NCBI RefSeq assembly: GCF_913774285.1
Contig: NZ_CAJYHX010000009.1
Coordinates: forward strand, 1-48,015
DNA: 48,015 bases
Source: an uncultured Sphingomonas sp.
GTDB taxonomy: Bacteria > Pseudomonadota > Alphaproteobacteria > Sphingomonadales > Sphingomonadaceae
Reading direction: 5' to 3'
Every line of letters begins with the position of its first letter. The stretch's first letter is position 1. The translations under genes were made by a program, and so were the position numbers. Of this stretch, positions 36,028-45,394 are shown piece by piece. The notes below the pieces were generated by a model, which saw only the letters and a list, made by a program, of their open reading frames with translations, was not told the DNA's origin and did not search any database.

Positions 36028-38283
36028 ATGGCCGAAGAGAGCAACGTCCAGTTTTCCGATCGCGAGGCACTTCGCTATCACGCTGAAGGCCGTCCGGGTA
36101 AGATCGAGATCGTCGCCTCCAAGCCGATGGCGACTCAGCGCGATCTGGCGCTGGCCTACTCCCCCGGCGTTGCCGTGCCGGTGCTGGCGATCGCGGAGAA
36201 CCCGGCTACCGCCTATGACTACACGGCGAAGGGCAATCTCGTTGCCGTGATCTCGAATGGTACCGCTATCCTGGGTCTCGGCAATCTCGGTGCGCTCGCG
36301 TCCAAGCCGGTGATGGAAGGCAAGGCGGTGCTGTTCAAGCGCTTCGCCGATGTCGACTCGATCGACCTCGAGTTGAAGACCGAGGATGTCGATCGCTTCA
36401 TCGACGCGGTCGAGCTGATGGAGCCGAGCTTCGGCGGCATCAACCTGGAGGACATCAAGTCCCCCGAATGCTTCGTGATCGAGCAGACCCTGCGCGAGCG
36501 CATGAACATCCCGGTGTTCCATGACGACCAGCACGGCACCGCGATCATCGCCGCCGCCGGTATCATCAACGCGCTGTACCTCACCGGCCGCGACCTGAAG
36601 ACGACCAAGATCGTCGTCAACGGCGCCGGCGCCGCCGCGATCGCCTGCACCGAGCTGATCAAGGCAATGGGCCTGCCGCAGGACAATCTGCTGATGTGCG
36701 ACCGCACCGGCGTGATCTACCAGGGTCGCGAAGGCGTGAATCAGTGGCAGTCGGCGCACGCCGCCAAGACCGATCGCCGCACGCTGGCCGAGGCGCTCGA
36801 AGGCGCCGACGTGTTCCTCGGTCTCTCCGCCGCCAACGCGCTGCCGGCCGAACTGCTGGAGAAGATGGCGCCGAAGCCGATCATCTTCGCGATGGCCAAC
36901 CCGGACCCCGAGATCACCCCGCCCGAGGCCAAGCGGGTACGGCCGGACGTGATCATCGCCACCGGCCGTTCGGACTATCCGAACCAGGTCAACAACGTGC
37001 TCTGCTTCCCGTTCATCTTCCGCGGCGCGCTCGACGTGCGCGCGACCGGCATCAACGATGCGATGAAGGTCGCCGCCGCCCGCGCGCTGGCCGAACTCGC
37101 CCGCCAGCAGGTGCCCGAGGAAGTCGCGACCGCCTATGGCACCTCGCACAGCTTCGGCCCGGACTACATCATCCCGACCCCGTTCGATCCGCGCCTGATC
37201 GAGATCATTCCGGCGGCGGTGGCGCAGGCCGCGATGGATTCGGGCGTCGCGACCCGGCCGATCATCGACATGACCGCCTATCGCCAGCAGCTGCGCGCGC
37301 GGATGAACCCGACCACGTCGGTGCTCAGCATGGCGTATGAAGGGGCTCGCGCGCAGCCGAAGCGGGTCATCTTCGCCGAGGGCGAGGAAGAAGTGGTGCT
37401 GCGCGCCGCGATCGCCTTCCAGGAAGGTGGCTATGGCACGCCGGTGCTGGTCGGCCGCGAATCGGTGCACGATCAGCTCCGCGCACTCGGCGCCAACCCC
37501 GATCATTTCGAGCTGCACAACAGCGTCAACTCGCCCCTGGTCGAGGAGATGGTGGAGACGTTGTACAAGCGTCTCCAGCGCCGCGGCTATCTCCGCCGCG
37601 ATTGCGAGCGGATGGTCAACCGCGACCGCAACATCTTCGGCTCGCTGCTGCTCCGCCTCGGCCATGCCGATGCGATGATCACCGGCGTCACCCGCACCTA
37701 TGCCGAGACCATGCGCCAGGTGCGCCGCGTGATCGATCCGGTCGACGGCCGCACGCCCTTCGGCATCCATGTGCTGGTCGGCCAGTCGCACACCGTGTTC
37801 ATCGCCGACACCACGGTCAGCGAGCGCCCGAGCGCCGAGGAACTGGCCGACATCGCCGAGCGCACCGTTCAGGTCGCCAAGCGGATGGGCCATGAGCCGC
37901 GCGTCGCGCTGCTCAGCTACTCCACCTTCGGCAACCCCGAGGGCAAGTGGATCGACAATATCCGCGACGCGGTGAAGGTGCTCGACGCGCGCGGCGTGAC
38001 TTTCGAATATGAAGGCGACATGGCGCCCGACGTGGCTTTGAACCCCAAGCTGCTCGCCAACTATCCCTTCGCGCGCCTTTCCGGCCCGGCCAACATCCTG
38101 ATCATGCCCGGCCTGCAGTCAGCGAACATCTCGGCCAAGCTGCTGCGCGAGCTGGGCGGCGATTCGACCATCGGCCCGATGCTGATCGGCATGGAAAAGT
38201 CGGTGCAGATCGCGCCGATGACCTCCACCGCCAGCGAGTTGGTGACGCTGGCGGTGCTGGCCGCGGGCGACATCGCCCGCTGA
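36028..38283 (+). CDS. maeB: NADP-dependent malic enzyme with phosphotransacetylase-like domain
   Basis: MaeB converts malate to pyruvate and CO2 with NADP, supplying NADPH and linking the TCA cycle to gluconeogenesis. The 751-residue protein has the malic enzyme region (about 1-430) with the [10 protein letters not shown] and [11 protein letters not shown] motifs, HDDQHGTA, a Rossmann GAGAAA motif and NPDPEI. The rest (about 440-751) resembles phosphate acetyltransferase but is usually regulatory in this hybrid class, mediating acetyl-CoA inhibition. Start at 36028 is supported by AGGAG at 36015-36019. In this window it complements isocitrate lyase for C2/C4 balance. Confidence 0.95.
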   Translation: MAEESNVQFSDREALRYHAEGRPGKIEIVASKPMATQRDLALAYSPGVAVPVLAIAENPATAYDYTAKGNLVAVISNGTAILGLGNLGALASKPVMEGKAVLFKRFADVDSIDLELKTEDVDRFIDAVELMEPSFGGINLEDIKSPECFVIEQTLRERMNIPVFHDDQHGTAIIAAAGIINALYLTGRDLKTTKIVVNGAGAAAIACTELIKAMGLPQDNLLMCDRTGVIYQGREGVNQWQSAHAAKTDRRTLAEALEGADVFLGLSAANALPAELLEKMAPKPIIFAMANPDPEITPPEAKRVRPDVIIATGRSDYPNQVNNVLCFPFIFRGALDVRATGINDAMKVAAARALAELARQQVPEEVATAYGTSHSFGPDYIIPTPFDPRLIEIIPAAVAQAAMDSGVATRPIIDMTAYRQQLRARMNPTTSVLSMAYEGARAQPKRVIFAEGEEEVVLRAAIAFQEGGYGTPVLVGRESVHDQLRALGANPDHFELHNSVNSPLVEEMVETLYKRLQRRGYLRRDCERMVNRDRNIFGSLLLRLGHADAMITGVTRTYAETMRQVRRVIDPVDGRTPFGIHVLVGQSHTVFIADTTVSERPSAEELADIAERTVQVAKRMGHEPRVALLSYSTFGNPEGKWIDNIRDAVKVLDARGVTFEYEGDMAPDVALNPKLLANYPFARLSGPANILIMPGLQSANISAKLLRELGGDSTIGPMLIGMEKSVQIAPMTSTASELVTLAVLAAGDIAR

Positions 38284-38290
38284 GGTTCAG

Positions 38291-38323
38291 GCGAGCATCG
38301 GCGGGTCAGCCGTCGATGCTCGC
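38291..38323. terminator. Hairpin between convergent maeB and SDR genes
   Basis: GCGAGCATCG (38291-38300) pairs perfectly with CGATGCTCGC (38314-38323). The right arm overlaps the last codons of the SDR gene. It lies seven bases after the maeB stop. Confidence 0.6.
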
Positions 38324-39094
38324 GCCCAGGGACGCGTTGACCAGTCCGCCGTCGACCGTCACGGTTTCCCCGACCAGATAATCCCCGGCCCGGCTGGCCA
38401 GATAGATCGCCGCACCGGCCATGTCCTCCGCGACCCCGATGCGCTTGGCAGGGATCGCCTGCGCCACCGTACCGCCATGGTCGCGCGCGGCCTTGTTCAT
38501 GTCGCTGGGGAAGGCGCCGGGAGCGATCGAGGTGACGTGAATCCGGTCGCGCACCAGCCGCGCCGCCATCCGCCGGGTGAGGTGGATCAGCGCCGCCTTG
38601 GATGCCTGGTAGCTGTAGGTCTCCCAGGCATTGAGGCGTTGGCCGTCGATCGAGGTGATGTTGATGACCTTGGCCGGGCGCTCCGCGCTGCCGCCCGCCT
38701 TGAGCAGGTCGTGCAATGCCTGCGTCAGGAAGAAGGGCGACTTGACGTTCAGGTCCATGACCTTGTCCCAGCCCTTTTCCGGGAAGCTCTCGAACGGCTC
38801 GCCCCAGGCTGCCCCGGCATTGTTGACCAGGATGTCGAGCTGCTGCTCGCGTGCGGCTAGATCGGCGGCGAGGGCGCGGCAGCCCTCAACCGTGGAGACA
38901 TCATGCGGCAGCGGAATGGCGTTCGGCCCCAGCGCGGCGGCGGTCGCTTCGCAGGCGTCGGCCCGCCGCGACGACACATAGACCTTGGCGCCCGAGGCAA
39001 CGAATCCCTCGGCGATCATCCGCCCGATCCCGCGTGAGCCCCCGGTGACCAGCGCCACCCGGCCGTCGAGGCGAAACAGCGAAGCTACGTCCAT
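38306..39094 (-). CDS. Short-chain dehydrogenase/reductase
   Basis: This 262-residue oxidoreductase has the classical SDR order: the nucleotide motif T17-G-G-S-R-G-I-G24, NNAG (91-94), N116, S148, Y162 and K166 (YSYQASK), then the SIAPGAFPSDM and C-terminal VDGG segments. R43-R44 after the second strand suggest NADP(H) preference. I use the ATG at 39094; a longer frame runs into the intergenic palindrome. The substrate is unknown, but its position after an acyl-CoA dehydrogenase on the same strand suggests a shared fatty acid or branched acyl pathway; that is inference. Confidence 0.9.
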   Translation of the reverse strand: MDVASLFRLDGRVALVTGGSRGIGRMIAEGFVASGAKVYVSSRRADACEATAAALGPNAIPLPHDVSTVEGCRALAADLAAREQQLDILVNNAGAAWGEPFESFPEKGWDKVMDLNVKSPFFLTQALHDLLKAGGSAERPAKVINITSIDGQRLNAWETYSYQASKAALIHLTRRMAARLVRDRIHVTSIAPGAFPSDMNKAARDHGGTVAQAIPAKRIGVAEDMAGAAIYLASRAGDYLVGETVTVDGGLVNASLGASIDG

Positions 39095-39100
39095 GCCAAA

Positions 39101-39214
39101 CTCCCTCTCCCCATCGGGGAGAGGACCGGGGAGAGGGGCAGTCTCTTCCTCCGGCCCTGTGGTTCGTGTGTCCGACTGCCCCTCTCCCAACCCTCTCCCC
39201 CGAAGGGGAGAGGG
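39101..39214. repeat. Bilateral GC-rich palindrome (CTCTCCCC/GGGGAGAG type)
   Basis: The left arm (39101-39142) and right arm (39175-39214) are near-complete inverted copies, each containing its own short CTCTCCCC/GGGGAGAG palindrome, around a 32-base spacer. The design is the same as at 11829 and 43813 but the sequence differs. It separates the acyl-CoA dehydrogenase from the SDR gene. Confidence 0.8.
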
Positions 39215-39220
39215 CCTTGA

Positions 39221-40366
39221 TTATCCGCCGCGCTTGAGTGTTTCGCGGGCGATGATCAGCTGCTGGATCTGGCTGGTGCCCTCGTAGATCCGGAACAGCC
39301 GCACGTCGCGGTACAGCCGCTCGATCCCGTAATCGGCGATGTAGCCGGCGCCGCCGAAGATCTGCACCGCGCGATCGGCCACTCGGCCGACCATCTCGCT
39401 GGCGAAATATTTGGCGGCCGCAGCCTCCATCGTCGTGTTCGCGCCTGCGTCCTTTGACGCCGCCGTTTCCAGCACCAGTGCGCGGGCAGCGAGCGCCTCG
39501 GTCTTCGAATCCGCCAGCATCGCCTGGATCAGCTGGTGCTCGGCGATCGGCTTGCCGAATTGCTTGCGCTCGCTGGCATAGGCGACGCAGTCGGCGATCA
39601 GCCGCTCCGCGACGCCGACGCACACCGCCGCGATGTGCAGCCTTCCGCGATCCAGCACCTGCATGGCGATGCGGAAGCCTTCGCCCTCTTCGCCGAGCCG
39701 GTTTTCCACCGGCACCGGCACATCGTCGAAGAGCACATCGGCGACGCGCGCGCCCTTTTGCCCCATCTTCTTCTCGGGCTCGCCGATCGAAACGCCGGGC
39801 AGGTCGCGCGGCACCAGAAAGGCCGAGACACCCCGCCCGCCCGGTTCCTCGCCGGTGCGTGCCATCACGGTGAACAGCTGTGCCTTGTCGGCATTGGTGA
39901 TGTAACGCTTGGTGCCGCTCAGCCGGTACACGTCGCCGTCGCGCACCGCGCGGGTTTTCACCGATCCGGAGTCCGAGCCGACATCGGGCTCGGTCAGCGC
40001 GAAGCTGGTGATGATGTCGCCCCGCGCGATCTTGGGCAGCCACTGTGCCTTCTGCTCAGGCGTACCGGCAATCACCAGCCCTTGGCTGCCGATGCCGACA
40101 TTGGTGCCGAAGGCCGAGCGAAAGGCCGGCGTGGTGCGCCCCAGCTCGATCGCCACGCGCGCTTCCTCCGCCATGGTCAGGCCCAGCCCGCCATGTTCCT
40201 CGGCGATCGACAGACCGAACAGGCCGAGCGCCTTCATCTCTTCGACGATCGCGTCCGGAATCGCATCGGCGGCTTCCACCTGCGCCTCCAGCGGGCGGAG
40301 CCGTTCGACGACGAAGCGACGGACCGTGTCGATCAGCGCGTCGAACAGCTCGGGTTCGAGGGCCAT
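39221..40366 (-). CDS. Acyl-CoA dehydrogenase
   Basis: This 381-residue flavoenzyme desaturates acyl-CoA at the alpha-beta carbons. The FAD and acyl-CoA segments are clear: FALTEPDVGSDSGSVKTRA (about 124-142), KRYITNADKAQLF, QVLDRGRLHIAAVCVG and FGGAGYIADYGIERLYRD. The catalytic base is E362 in IYEGTSQIQ, the position used by short- and medium-chain enzymes. I use the second of two ATGs (40366) because GAGAGG is seven bases upstream of it; 40372 is the alternative. It is divergent from a GPH-type symporter and followed by an SDR gene. Confidence 0.95.
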   Translation of the reverse strand: MALEPELFDALIDTVRRFVVERLRPLEAQVEAADAIPDAIVEEMKALGLFGLSIAEEHGGLGLTMAEEARVAIELGRTTPAFRSAFGTNVGIGSQGLVIAGTPEQKAQWLPKIARGDIITSFALTEPDVGSDSGSVKTRAVRDGDVYRLSGTKRYITNADKAQLFTVMARTGEEPGGRGVSAFLVPRDLPGVSIGEPEKKMGQKGARVADVLFDDVPVPVENRLGEEGEGFRIAMQVLDRGRLHIAAVCVGVAERLIADCVAYASERKQFGKPIAEHQLIQAMLADSKTEALAARALVLETAASKDAGANTTMEAAAAKYFASEMVGRVADRAVQIFGGAGYIADYGIERLYRDVRLFRIYEGTSQIQQLIIARETLKRGG

Positions 40367-40489
40367 GGCCATCCTCTCGGTTCTAATTATCGGCAGGTAT
40401 AACGGCTGGGTGGCGTCCTGCAACCCATACCCGATCTTCCAAAGTGTTTCGTTTGCGGCAGGTGCGCGGCGTCTGTATCGGGGTGGCTG

Positions 40490-41953
40490 ATGGAGAATGG
40501 ATTGATGGCTGGTCGCAACGCCGAAACCCCGCCCGTACCGCCGAGCCGGCGCGTGGCGACGCCGACGATGCTCGCCTATGGCTTCGGCGCCGCGGCGTAC
40601 GGCGTGAAGGACTTCTGCTTCGTCACCTTCCTGCTGCTGTTCTACAACCAGGTGGTGGGGCTGCCCGCCGCGCAGGTCGGCTTCGTGATCATGTGCGCGC
40701 TGCTGTTCGACGCGTTCGTCGATCCGGCGATCGGCATGCTCTCGGACCGGACGCGGAGCCGCTGGGGGCGGCGCCATCCCTGGATGTACGCGGCCTGGCT
40801 GCCGATCGCCGTGGGGTGGCTGTTCCTGTGGAACCCACCCGCGTGGAGCCAGAATGCGCTGCTCGGCTGGCTGTTCGTCTCCGCTGTGGTGGTGCGCACC
40901 GCCGTCTCCGCCTTCGAGGTGCCGTCGCAGGCGCTGAGCCCGGAGCTCTCCTCCGACTATGAGGAGCGGACGCGGATCATGGCCTATCGCTTTCTGTTCG
41001 GCTGGGGTGGGGGCATGGCGATGCTGATGCTCTCCTATGGCTGGTTCCTTGCCGAGCGGAGCGGCCAGCCGCACGGCCAGTTCGACCGCGCCGGCTATCC
41101 GGGCTTCGCCATCGGCGGAGCGGCGCTGATGGTGGTCGCGATCCTCGGCTCGGCCTTGGGCACGCACCGCGAGATCAAGAACCTGCCGCCGGTGGAGATC
41201 GAGCCCCAGCCGCTGCGCCAGAGCATCGCCGAGCTGTTCGCCACGCTGCGCAACCCGGCCTTCCTGGTACTGATGACCGCGGCGCTCGCTTATTTCGTGG
41301 CACAGGGCATCAGCTTCTCGATGTCCAACTATCTCTACGCCCATGTCTGGCATTTCGGGAACCTCGCCTTCCAGCTGCTCGGCGCGACGTTGTTCCTCGG
41401 CGTCGTCCTCGCCTTCCTGATCGCACCGCGCATGGCCCGCTGGCTGGGCAAGCCGACCGCCGCGACCATCGCGCTGGTCGGCGCGGTGCTGCTGCTCGCC
41501 GCGCCCTATGTCCTCCGCCTCGTCGGGCTGTTCCCGGCGCCCGGCGATCCGCTGCTGTTGCCGGTGCTGTTCACCATCTTCACCGTCAACGCGACCTTCG
41601 CGGTCTCCTCCACCATGCTCGGCGCCTCGATGCTGGCGGACGTGGTCGAACACAGCGAGGTCGAGACCGGGCGGCGATCCGAGGGCGTGTTCTTTGCCGG
41701 CTTCTTCTTCGTTCAGAAATGCTCGAGCGGGCTCGGCATCTTCGCCACCGGCCTGATCCTCAGCCTCTCCGGCTTCCCGGACGGCGCCAAGCCGGGGACG
41801 GTGCCTGAGGCGGTGATCGACCGGTTCACCCTCATCTTCTGCGCCGTCTACCTCCTGCTCGGCGGCATCGCGGCGTTCTTCTATCGCCGCTTCCCCTTCG
41901 GCAAGGCGGAGCATGCCGCCCGGCTGGCGCAGCTCGGCGCGCGGGCCGACTGA
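40490..41953 (+). CDS. GPH-family (MelB-like) sugar:cation symporter
   Basis: This 487-residue inner-membrane transporter is of the glycoside-pentoside-hexuronide type. It has 12 hydrophobic helices and the hallmark FDAFVDPAIGMLSDRTRSRWGRRHPW between helices 2 and 3, where the Asp and Arg residues bind cation and sugar in MelB. The central YEERTRIMAYR motif is also typical. Two starts are possible (40490 and 40505). Families like this often carry sugars or their acids, sometimes in glycoside-use operons, but no such enzymes are nearby. It ends at a strong bidirectional terminator. Confidence 0.9.
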   Translation: MENGLMAGRNAETPPVPPSRRVATPTMLAYGFGAAAYGVKDFCFVTFLLLFYNQVVGLPAAQVGFVIMCALLFDAFVDPAIGMLSDRTRSRWGRRHPWMYAAWLPIAVGWLFLWNPPAWSQNALLGWLFVSAVVVRTAVSAFEVPSQALSPELSSDYEERTRIMAYRFLFGWGGGMAMLMLSYGWFLAERSGQPHGQFDRAGYPGFAIGGAALMVVAILGSALGTHREIKNLPPVEIEPQPLRQSIAELFATLRNPAFLVLMTAALAYFVAQGISFSMSNYLYAHVWHFGNLAFQLLGATLFLGVVLAFLIAPRMARWLGKPTAATIALVGAVLLLAAPYVLRLVGLFPAPGDPLLLPVLFTIFTVNATFAVSSTMLGASMLADVVEHSEVETGRRSEGVFFAGFFFVQKCSSGLGIFATGLILSLSGFPDGAKPGTVPEAVIDRFTLIFCAVYLLLGGIAAFFYRRFPFGKAEHAARLAQLGARAD

Positions 41954-41963
41954 ACACGGGAAA

Positions 41964-41992
41964 TGCCCGCCGGGCACGCGACCCGGCGGGCA
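41964..41992. terminator. Bidirectional terminator, symporter versus aceA unit
   Basis: TGCCCGCCGGG (41964-41974) pairs perfectly with CCCGGCGGGCA (41982-41992). It lies ten bases after the symporter stop and 24 bases after the 51-codon gene on the minus strand. Confidence 0.85.
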
Positions 41993-42015
41993 TCCTTTCC
42001 TCCCCAGGAAAGACG

Positions 42016-42171
42016 TCAGGCCACGCGGCCCAAACGGTGGTAGAGGTTGGAGAACTTCACCGATTCCGGCTTGTCCTTCACTGCCTGCAGATGGGCCCCG
42101 ACGGCCTCGCGGAGCAGGCGGAAATCCTCGGTGGAAAAGACGGCGCGGCTGCGCTGCGGTTCGTTCGACAT
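42016..42171 (-). CDS. Small protein encoded after isocitrate lyase (51 aa)
   Basis: Read by hand on the minus strand, this gene encodes 51 residues starting MSNEPQRSRAVFSTEDF and ending NLYHRLGRVA. AGGAGAG precedes the ATG. The middle is amphipathic (FRLLREAVGAHLQAV). No membrane segment or signal is present. It starts 15 bases after the aceA stop, so it is almost certainly translated from the aceA transcript and ends at the terminator 41964-41992. No family recognised. A role in regulation or stability of isocitrate lyase is possible but unsupported. Confidence 0.75.
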   Translation of the reverse strand: MSNEPQRSRAVFSTEDFRLLREAVGAHLQAVKDKPESVKFSNLYHRLGRVA

Positions 42172-42186
42172 GACATACTCTCCTGG

Positions 42187-43476
42187 TTACGCGGCTTCAC
42201 TGGTGAACTGGGCGGCTTCGGTGCTCTCGGCGAGCGCGGTGGTGGAGCTGGCGCCCCCCGCCACCGTCTGGGCGATCGCATCGAAATAGCCGGTGCCGAC
42301 CTCGCGCTGGTGGCGCGTCGCGGTATAGCCATCGGCCTCCGCCGCGAATTCGGCCTGCTGCAGCTCCGAATAGGCCGCCATGCCGCGATCCCGATAGCCG
42401 CGCGCCAGTTCGTACATGCCGTAGTTGAGGCTGTGGAAGCCGGCGAGGGTGACGAACTGGAACTTGTACCCCATCGCCCCGATCTCGCGCTGGAAGCGGG
42501 CGATATCGTCCTTGTCCAGGTTCTTCTCCCAGTTGAAGCTGGGCGAGCAATTATAGGCCAGCATCTTGTTCGGATGCGCCTTCTTGATCGCCTCGGCGAA
42601 GCGGCGGGCGTCGTCGAGATTGGGCTTCGAGGTTTCCCACCACAGCAGGTCGGCATGCGGCGCGAACGCCAGCCCCCGCTGGATGCAATGGTCGACGCCC
42701 GTTCCTTCCTTCAGCCGGAAGAACCCCTCCGGGGTCCGCTCGCCGGTGAGGAACGGGTGGTCGCGTTCGTCCACATCCGAGGTGATCAGCCGCGCCGACT
42801 CCGCATCGGTGCGGGCGCAGATCACCGTGGGGACGCCGCACACATCCGCCGCCAGCCGCGCCGCATCCAAGTTGCGGATATGCGCCTGGGTGGGGATCAG
42901 CACCTTGCCGCCGAGATGGCCGCACTTCTTCTCGCTGGCGAGCTGGTCCTCGTAATGCACGCCTGCTGCACCCGCGGCGATATAGGACTTCATGATCTCG
43001 AAGCAGTTGAGCGGCCCGCCGAACCCGGCCTCGGCATCGGCGACGATCGGCGCGAACCAGTCGCGGGTCGCGCCGCCTTCCATATGCTCGATCTGGTCGG
43101 CGCGCTGGAGCGTCGCGTTGATCCGCCGCGCCAGCTCGGGCCCGGCATTGGCCGGGTAGAGCGACTGATCGGGGTACATCTGCCCGGCGGTGTTGGCATC
43201 GGCCGCGACCTGCCAGCCCGACAGATAGATCGCCTTCAATCCCGCGCGGACCATCTGCATCGCCTGGTTGCCTGACAGCGCGCCGAGCGCATGGACATAG
43301 TCCTCGGTGCGCAGCAGCTCCCACAGCTTGAGCGCGCCGCGGCGGGCCAGCGTATGCTCCACCGGCAGCGAGCCGCGCAGCCTGGCGACATCGGCGGCGG
43401 TGTAGGGGCGCTGGATGCCCTCGAACCGCCCGGCGGGGGCGGGGACGAGATCCTCGAAACCAAGTGACTGGGGCAT
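42187..43476 (-). CDS. aceA: Isocitrate lyase
   Basis: AceA splits isocitrate to succinate and glyoxylate, the first glyoxylate-shunt step that allows growth on acetate and fatty acids. The 429-residue protein carries the catalytic KKCGH motif at 183-187 (nucleophilic C185), plus the upstream WQVAADAN and [21 protein letters not shown] segments typical of the short class. AAGGA precedes the ATG at 43476; an upstream in-frame extension is rejected. It forms an operon with the 51-codon gene and is divergent from a ScfR-type regulator. Malate synthase is not in the window. Confidence 0.97.
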   Translation of the reverse strand: MPQSLGFEDLVPAPAGRFEGIQRPYTAADVARLRGSLPVEHTLARRGALKLWELLRTEDYVHALGALSGNQAMQMVRAGLKAIYLSGWQVAADANTAGQMYPDQSLYPANAGPELARRINATLQRADQIEHMEGGATRDWFAPIVADAEAGFGGPLNCFEIMKSYIAAGAAGVHYEDQLASEKKCGHLGGKVLIPTQAHIRNLDAARLAADVCGVPTVICARTDAESARLITSDVDERDHPFLTGERTPEGFFRLKEGTGVDHCIQRGLAFAPHADLLWWETSKPNLDDARRFAEAIKKAHPNKMLAYNCSPSFNWEKNLDKDDIARFQREIGAMGYKFQFVTLAGFHSLNYGMYELARGYRDRGMAAYSELQQAEFAAEADGYTATRHQREVGTGYFDAIAQTVAGGASSTTALAESTEAAQFTSEAA

Positions 43477-43606
43477 TGTGAATTCCTTGACTGACTGGCT
43501 GAACCTTGTGTGGGTAAGTTTAGAAAGTTCAGGCATTCGGGGAATTCAACTTCGTCTTCGCACGGGGTGTAGGTGTGTGGTGGGTTGCGGGGCCTCTTCG
43601 TTGTGG

Positions 43607-43621
43607 TGTAAAGTATTTACA
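43607..43621. promoter_or_regulatory. Palindromic operator candidate between aceA and the ScfR regulator
   Basis: TGTAAA-GTA-TTTACA is a perfect 6-3-6 inverted repeat in an AT-rich spot of an otherwise GC-rich interval, 131 bases upstream of the aceA start. The position between a divergent regulator and aceA suggests a binding site for that regulator. No other palindrome of this quality is seen nearby apart from the repeats at 43705 and beyond. Confidence 0.5.
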
Positions 43622-43704
43622 GACAGGTTGTTGTTCTGGGGCAAGAACGTATCAAGAACTTTTAGTGTGGGAAAGCCGGCGTGGGTTGGTGCTGACCTAC
43701 GAGC

Positions 43705-43799
43705 CGTCATCCCGGCGGAAGCCGGGATCCATTGTCGCTCCGGCGCGGCAGGAGGGGGGACGGACAGGCGACTGGATCCCGGCTTTCGCCGGGATGACG
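43705..43799. repeat. GTCATCCCGG-type inverted repeat
   Basis: Arms 43705-43731 and 43773-43799 match inverted at 26 of 27 bases, with a 41-base spacer. The GTCATCCCGGCNNAAGCCGGG core is a well-known repeat type found between genes in many proteobacteria (general knowledge). It stands immediately beside the next repeat. Confidence 0.85.
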
Positions 43800-43812
43800 G
43801 TGGAGGGCGCGT

Positions 43813-43932
43813 TCCCCTCCCGCTTGCGGGAGGGGCTAGGGGAGGGGATGGCGGGCTCGCGTGGGACGCCGTTCCAGCAGGTGTTGCCACGTCAGCCCCT
43901 CCCCCCGCCCCTCCCGCAAGCGGGAGGGGGGA
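43813..43932. repeat. Second copy of the CCCTCCCGCTTGCGGGAGGG palindrome
   Basis: Same bilateral design as at 11829: left arm CCCCTCCCGCTTGCGGGAGG and a right arm with the inverted sequence, about 50 spacer bases. It ends 27 bases before the ScfR-type regulator start. Confidence 0.85.
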
Positions 43933-43959
43933 TAAGCGGAGGAAGGAGCAGGAGCATCC

Positions 43960-45342
43960 ATGGCCGAACGCAAACTCTTCGCCGGGCACGCCATCCGGCG
44001 CCTCCGCTTCCAGCTCGGCGTCACCCAGGCGGCGATGGCGGAGGCGCTGGAGATTTCGGCCAGCTATCTCAACCTGGTCGAGCGCAACCAGCGGCCGATC
44101 TCCGCCGCGCTGATGCTCAAGCTGGCCGAGACCTATGACTTCGATCCCCGCCGCCTCGCCGCGGCCGAGCCCGGCGGCGGGGCCGAGGCGCTGCGGCGGC
44201 GGCTGGCGGACCCGCTGTTCGCCGACCTCGCCATAGATCGCCACCAGCTCGAGGAATGGCTGGCCGGCGCGCCCGACGGCGCCGAGGCCTTTGCTCGCGC
44301 CTATGACCGGATGGGCGGCGGCGGCGCCATGCCCGGCGCGAACGCCGCGCAGGATCCCGGCCCCCAGGTCCGCCGCGCGATCGAGCGCTGGCGCAACCAT
44401 TTCGCCGATCTCGACGCCGCCGGCGAGGCGCTCGCCGACGAGCTGCGCATGGCCGGCGACTCCTATGGCGCGATGGCCGAGCGGCTGCGGGTGAAACACC
44501 AGCTCGCCGTGCGCATCCTGCCCGCCGAGGTGATGGTCGATACGCTCAAGCGGCTCGACCTCCATGCGCGGCAGCTGCAGCTCTCCGAGGCGCTCGATCC
44601 CAGCGCGCGCGCCTTTGCGCTGGCCGAGCAGCTGGCGGTGGAGGCGCGCGACGAGATCGAGGCGCTGGTCCGCGGCGCCGCGCTCGACCGGGTGGCCGCG
44701 CGGCTGTTCCGCCGCCACCTCACCGCCTATTTCGCCGCCGCGGTGACGATGCCCTATGCCCGCTTCCTGCGCGCGTGCGAGGCGAGCGGCTATGACCTGG
44801 AGCTGCTCCAGCGGCGCTTCGGCGCGAGCGCGGCGCAGGTGGCGCACCGGCTGACGACGCTGCAGCGGGTGGGCGCGCGGGGGCTGAGCTTCTTCCTGAT
44901 GCGGTTCGATCGCGCGGGGCAGGTCTCGAAACGCTATGCCGGCGCCAGCGGATCGGCGCTGGTGGAGGCGGCGGTGCCGTGCCCCTTGTGGAACGCCTAT
45001 GACGCCTTCGCGCGGACCGACGAGACAGCGGTGCAGCTGGTCGAGCTGGAGGACGGCGCGCGCGCCTTCACCATCGCGCGCTGCGTGCATCCGCACGGGG
45101 GAGCGCCCGGCGGCGTGCGCCCGCGCTTCGTGATCGCGCTGGGCCTGCCGGCGGCGGAGGCGGGGACGCTGGCGGCGGCGCGCGGCGTGGACCTGGCCGG
45201 CCGCGCCGCGCCGATCGGGCTGGGGTGCCGGGCGTGTACGCGCGTCGCGTGTCCGCAGCGCTCGGCGGCGCCTGCGGGGCGGGCGGCGGCGGGGAGCGAG
45301 CGGGAGCGCGGGGTTACGGCGTTTGGGTTTGCGGGGGATTGA
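43960..45342 (+). CDS. ScfR/RamB-type XRE transcriptional regulator
   Basis: This 460-residue regulator has an N-terminal XRE helix-turn-helix (residues 1-62; GVTQAAMAEALEISASYLNLVER), a long middle part with an IrrE/DUF955-like region (about 225-345; RFGASAAQVAHRLTTLQR then a FLMRFDRAGQVSKRYA segment) that lacks the HExxH zinc motif, and a DUF2083-like C-terminus with a conserved Cys cluster (GCRACTRVACPQRS). This architecture belongs to short-chain fatty acyl regulators such as ScfR and RamB, which control acetate and glyoxylate genes. It is divergent from aceA, which is the most likely target. Confidence 0.88.
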   Translation: MAERKLFAGHAIRRLRFQLGVTQAAMAEALEISASYLNLVERNQRPISAALMLKLAETYDFDPRRLAAAEPGGGAEALRRRLADPLFADLAIDRHQLEEWLAGAPDGAEAFARAYDRMGGGGAMPGANAAQDPGPQVRRAIERWRNHFADLDAAGEALADELRMAGDSYGAMAERLRVKHQLAVRILPAEVMVDTLKRLDLHARQLQLSEALDPSARAFALAEQLAVEARDEIEALVRGAALDRVAARLFRRHLTAYFAAAVTMPYARFLRACEASGYDLELLQRRFGASAAQVAHRLTTLQRVGARGLSFFLMRFDRAGQVSKRYAGASGSALVEAAVPCPLWNAYDAFARTDETAVQLVELEDGARAFTIARCVHPHGGAPGGVRPRFVIALGLPAAEAGTLAAARGVDLAGRAAPIGLGCRACTRVACPQRSAAPAGRAAAGSERERGVTAFGFAGD

Positions 45343-45394
45343 GGCTTGAGGTGCCCGGTTGCGCGGCTAGTCTGCAGGGACGGGGGAGACGCGC

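Noticed and set aside
40373..41977. A long minus-strand frame over the GPH symporter, continuous with the acyl-CoA dehydrogenase
   Set aside because: It is a shadow of the symporter in high-GC sequence, with repetitive Glu/Arg/His-rich composition and no domain.
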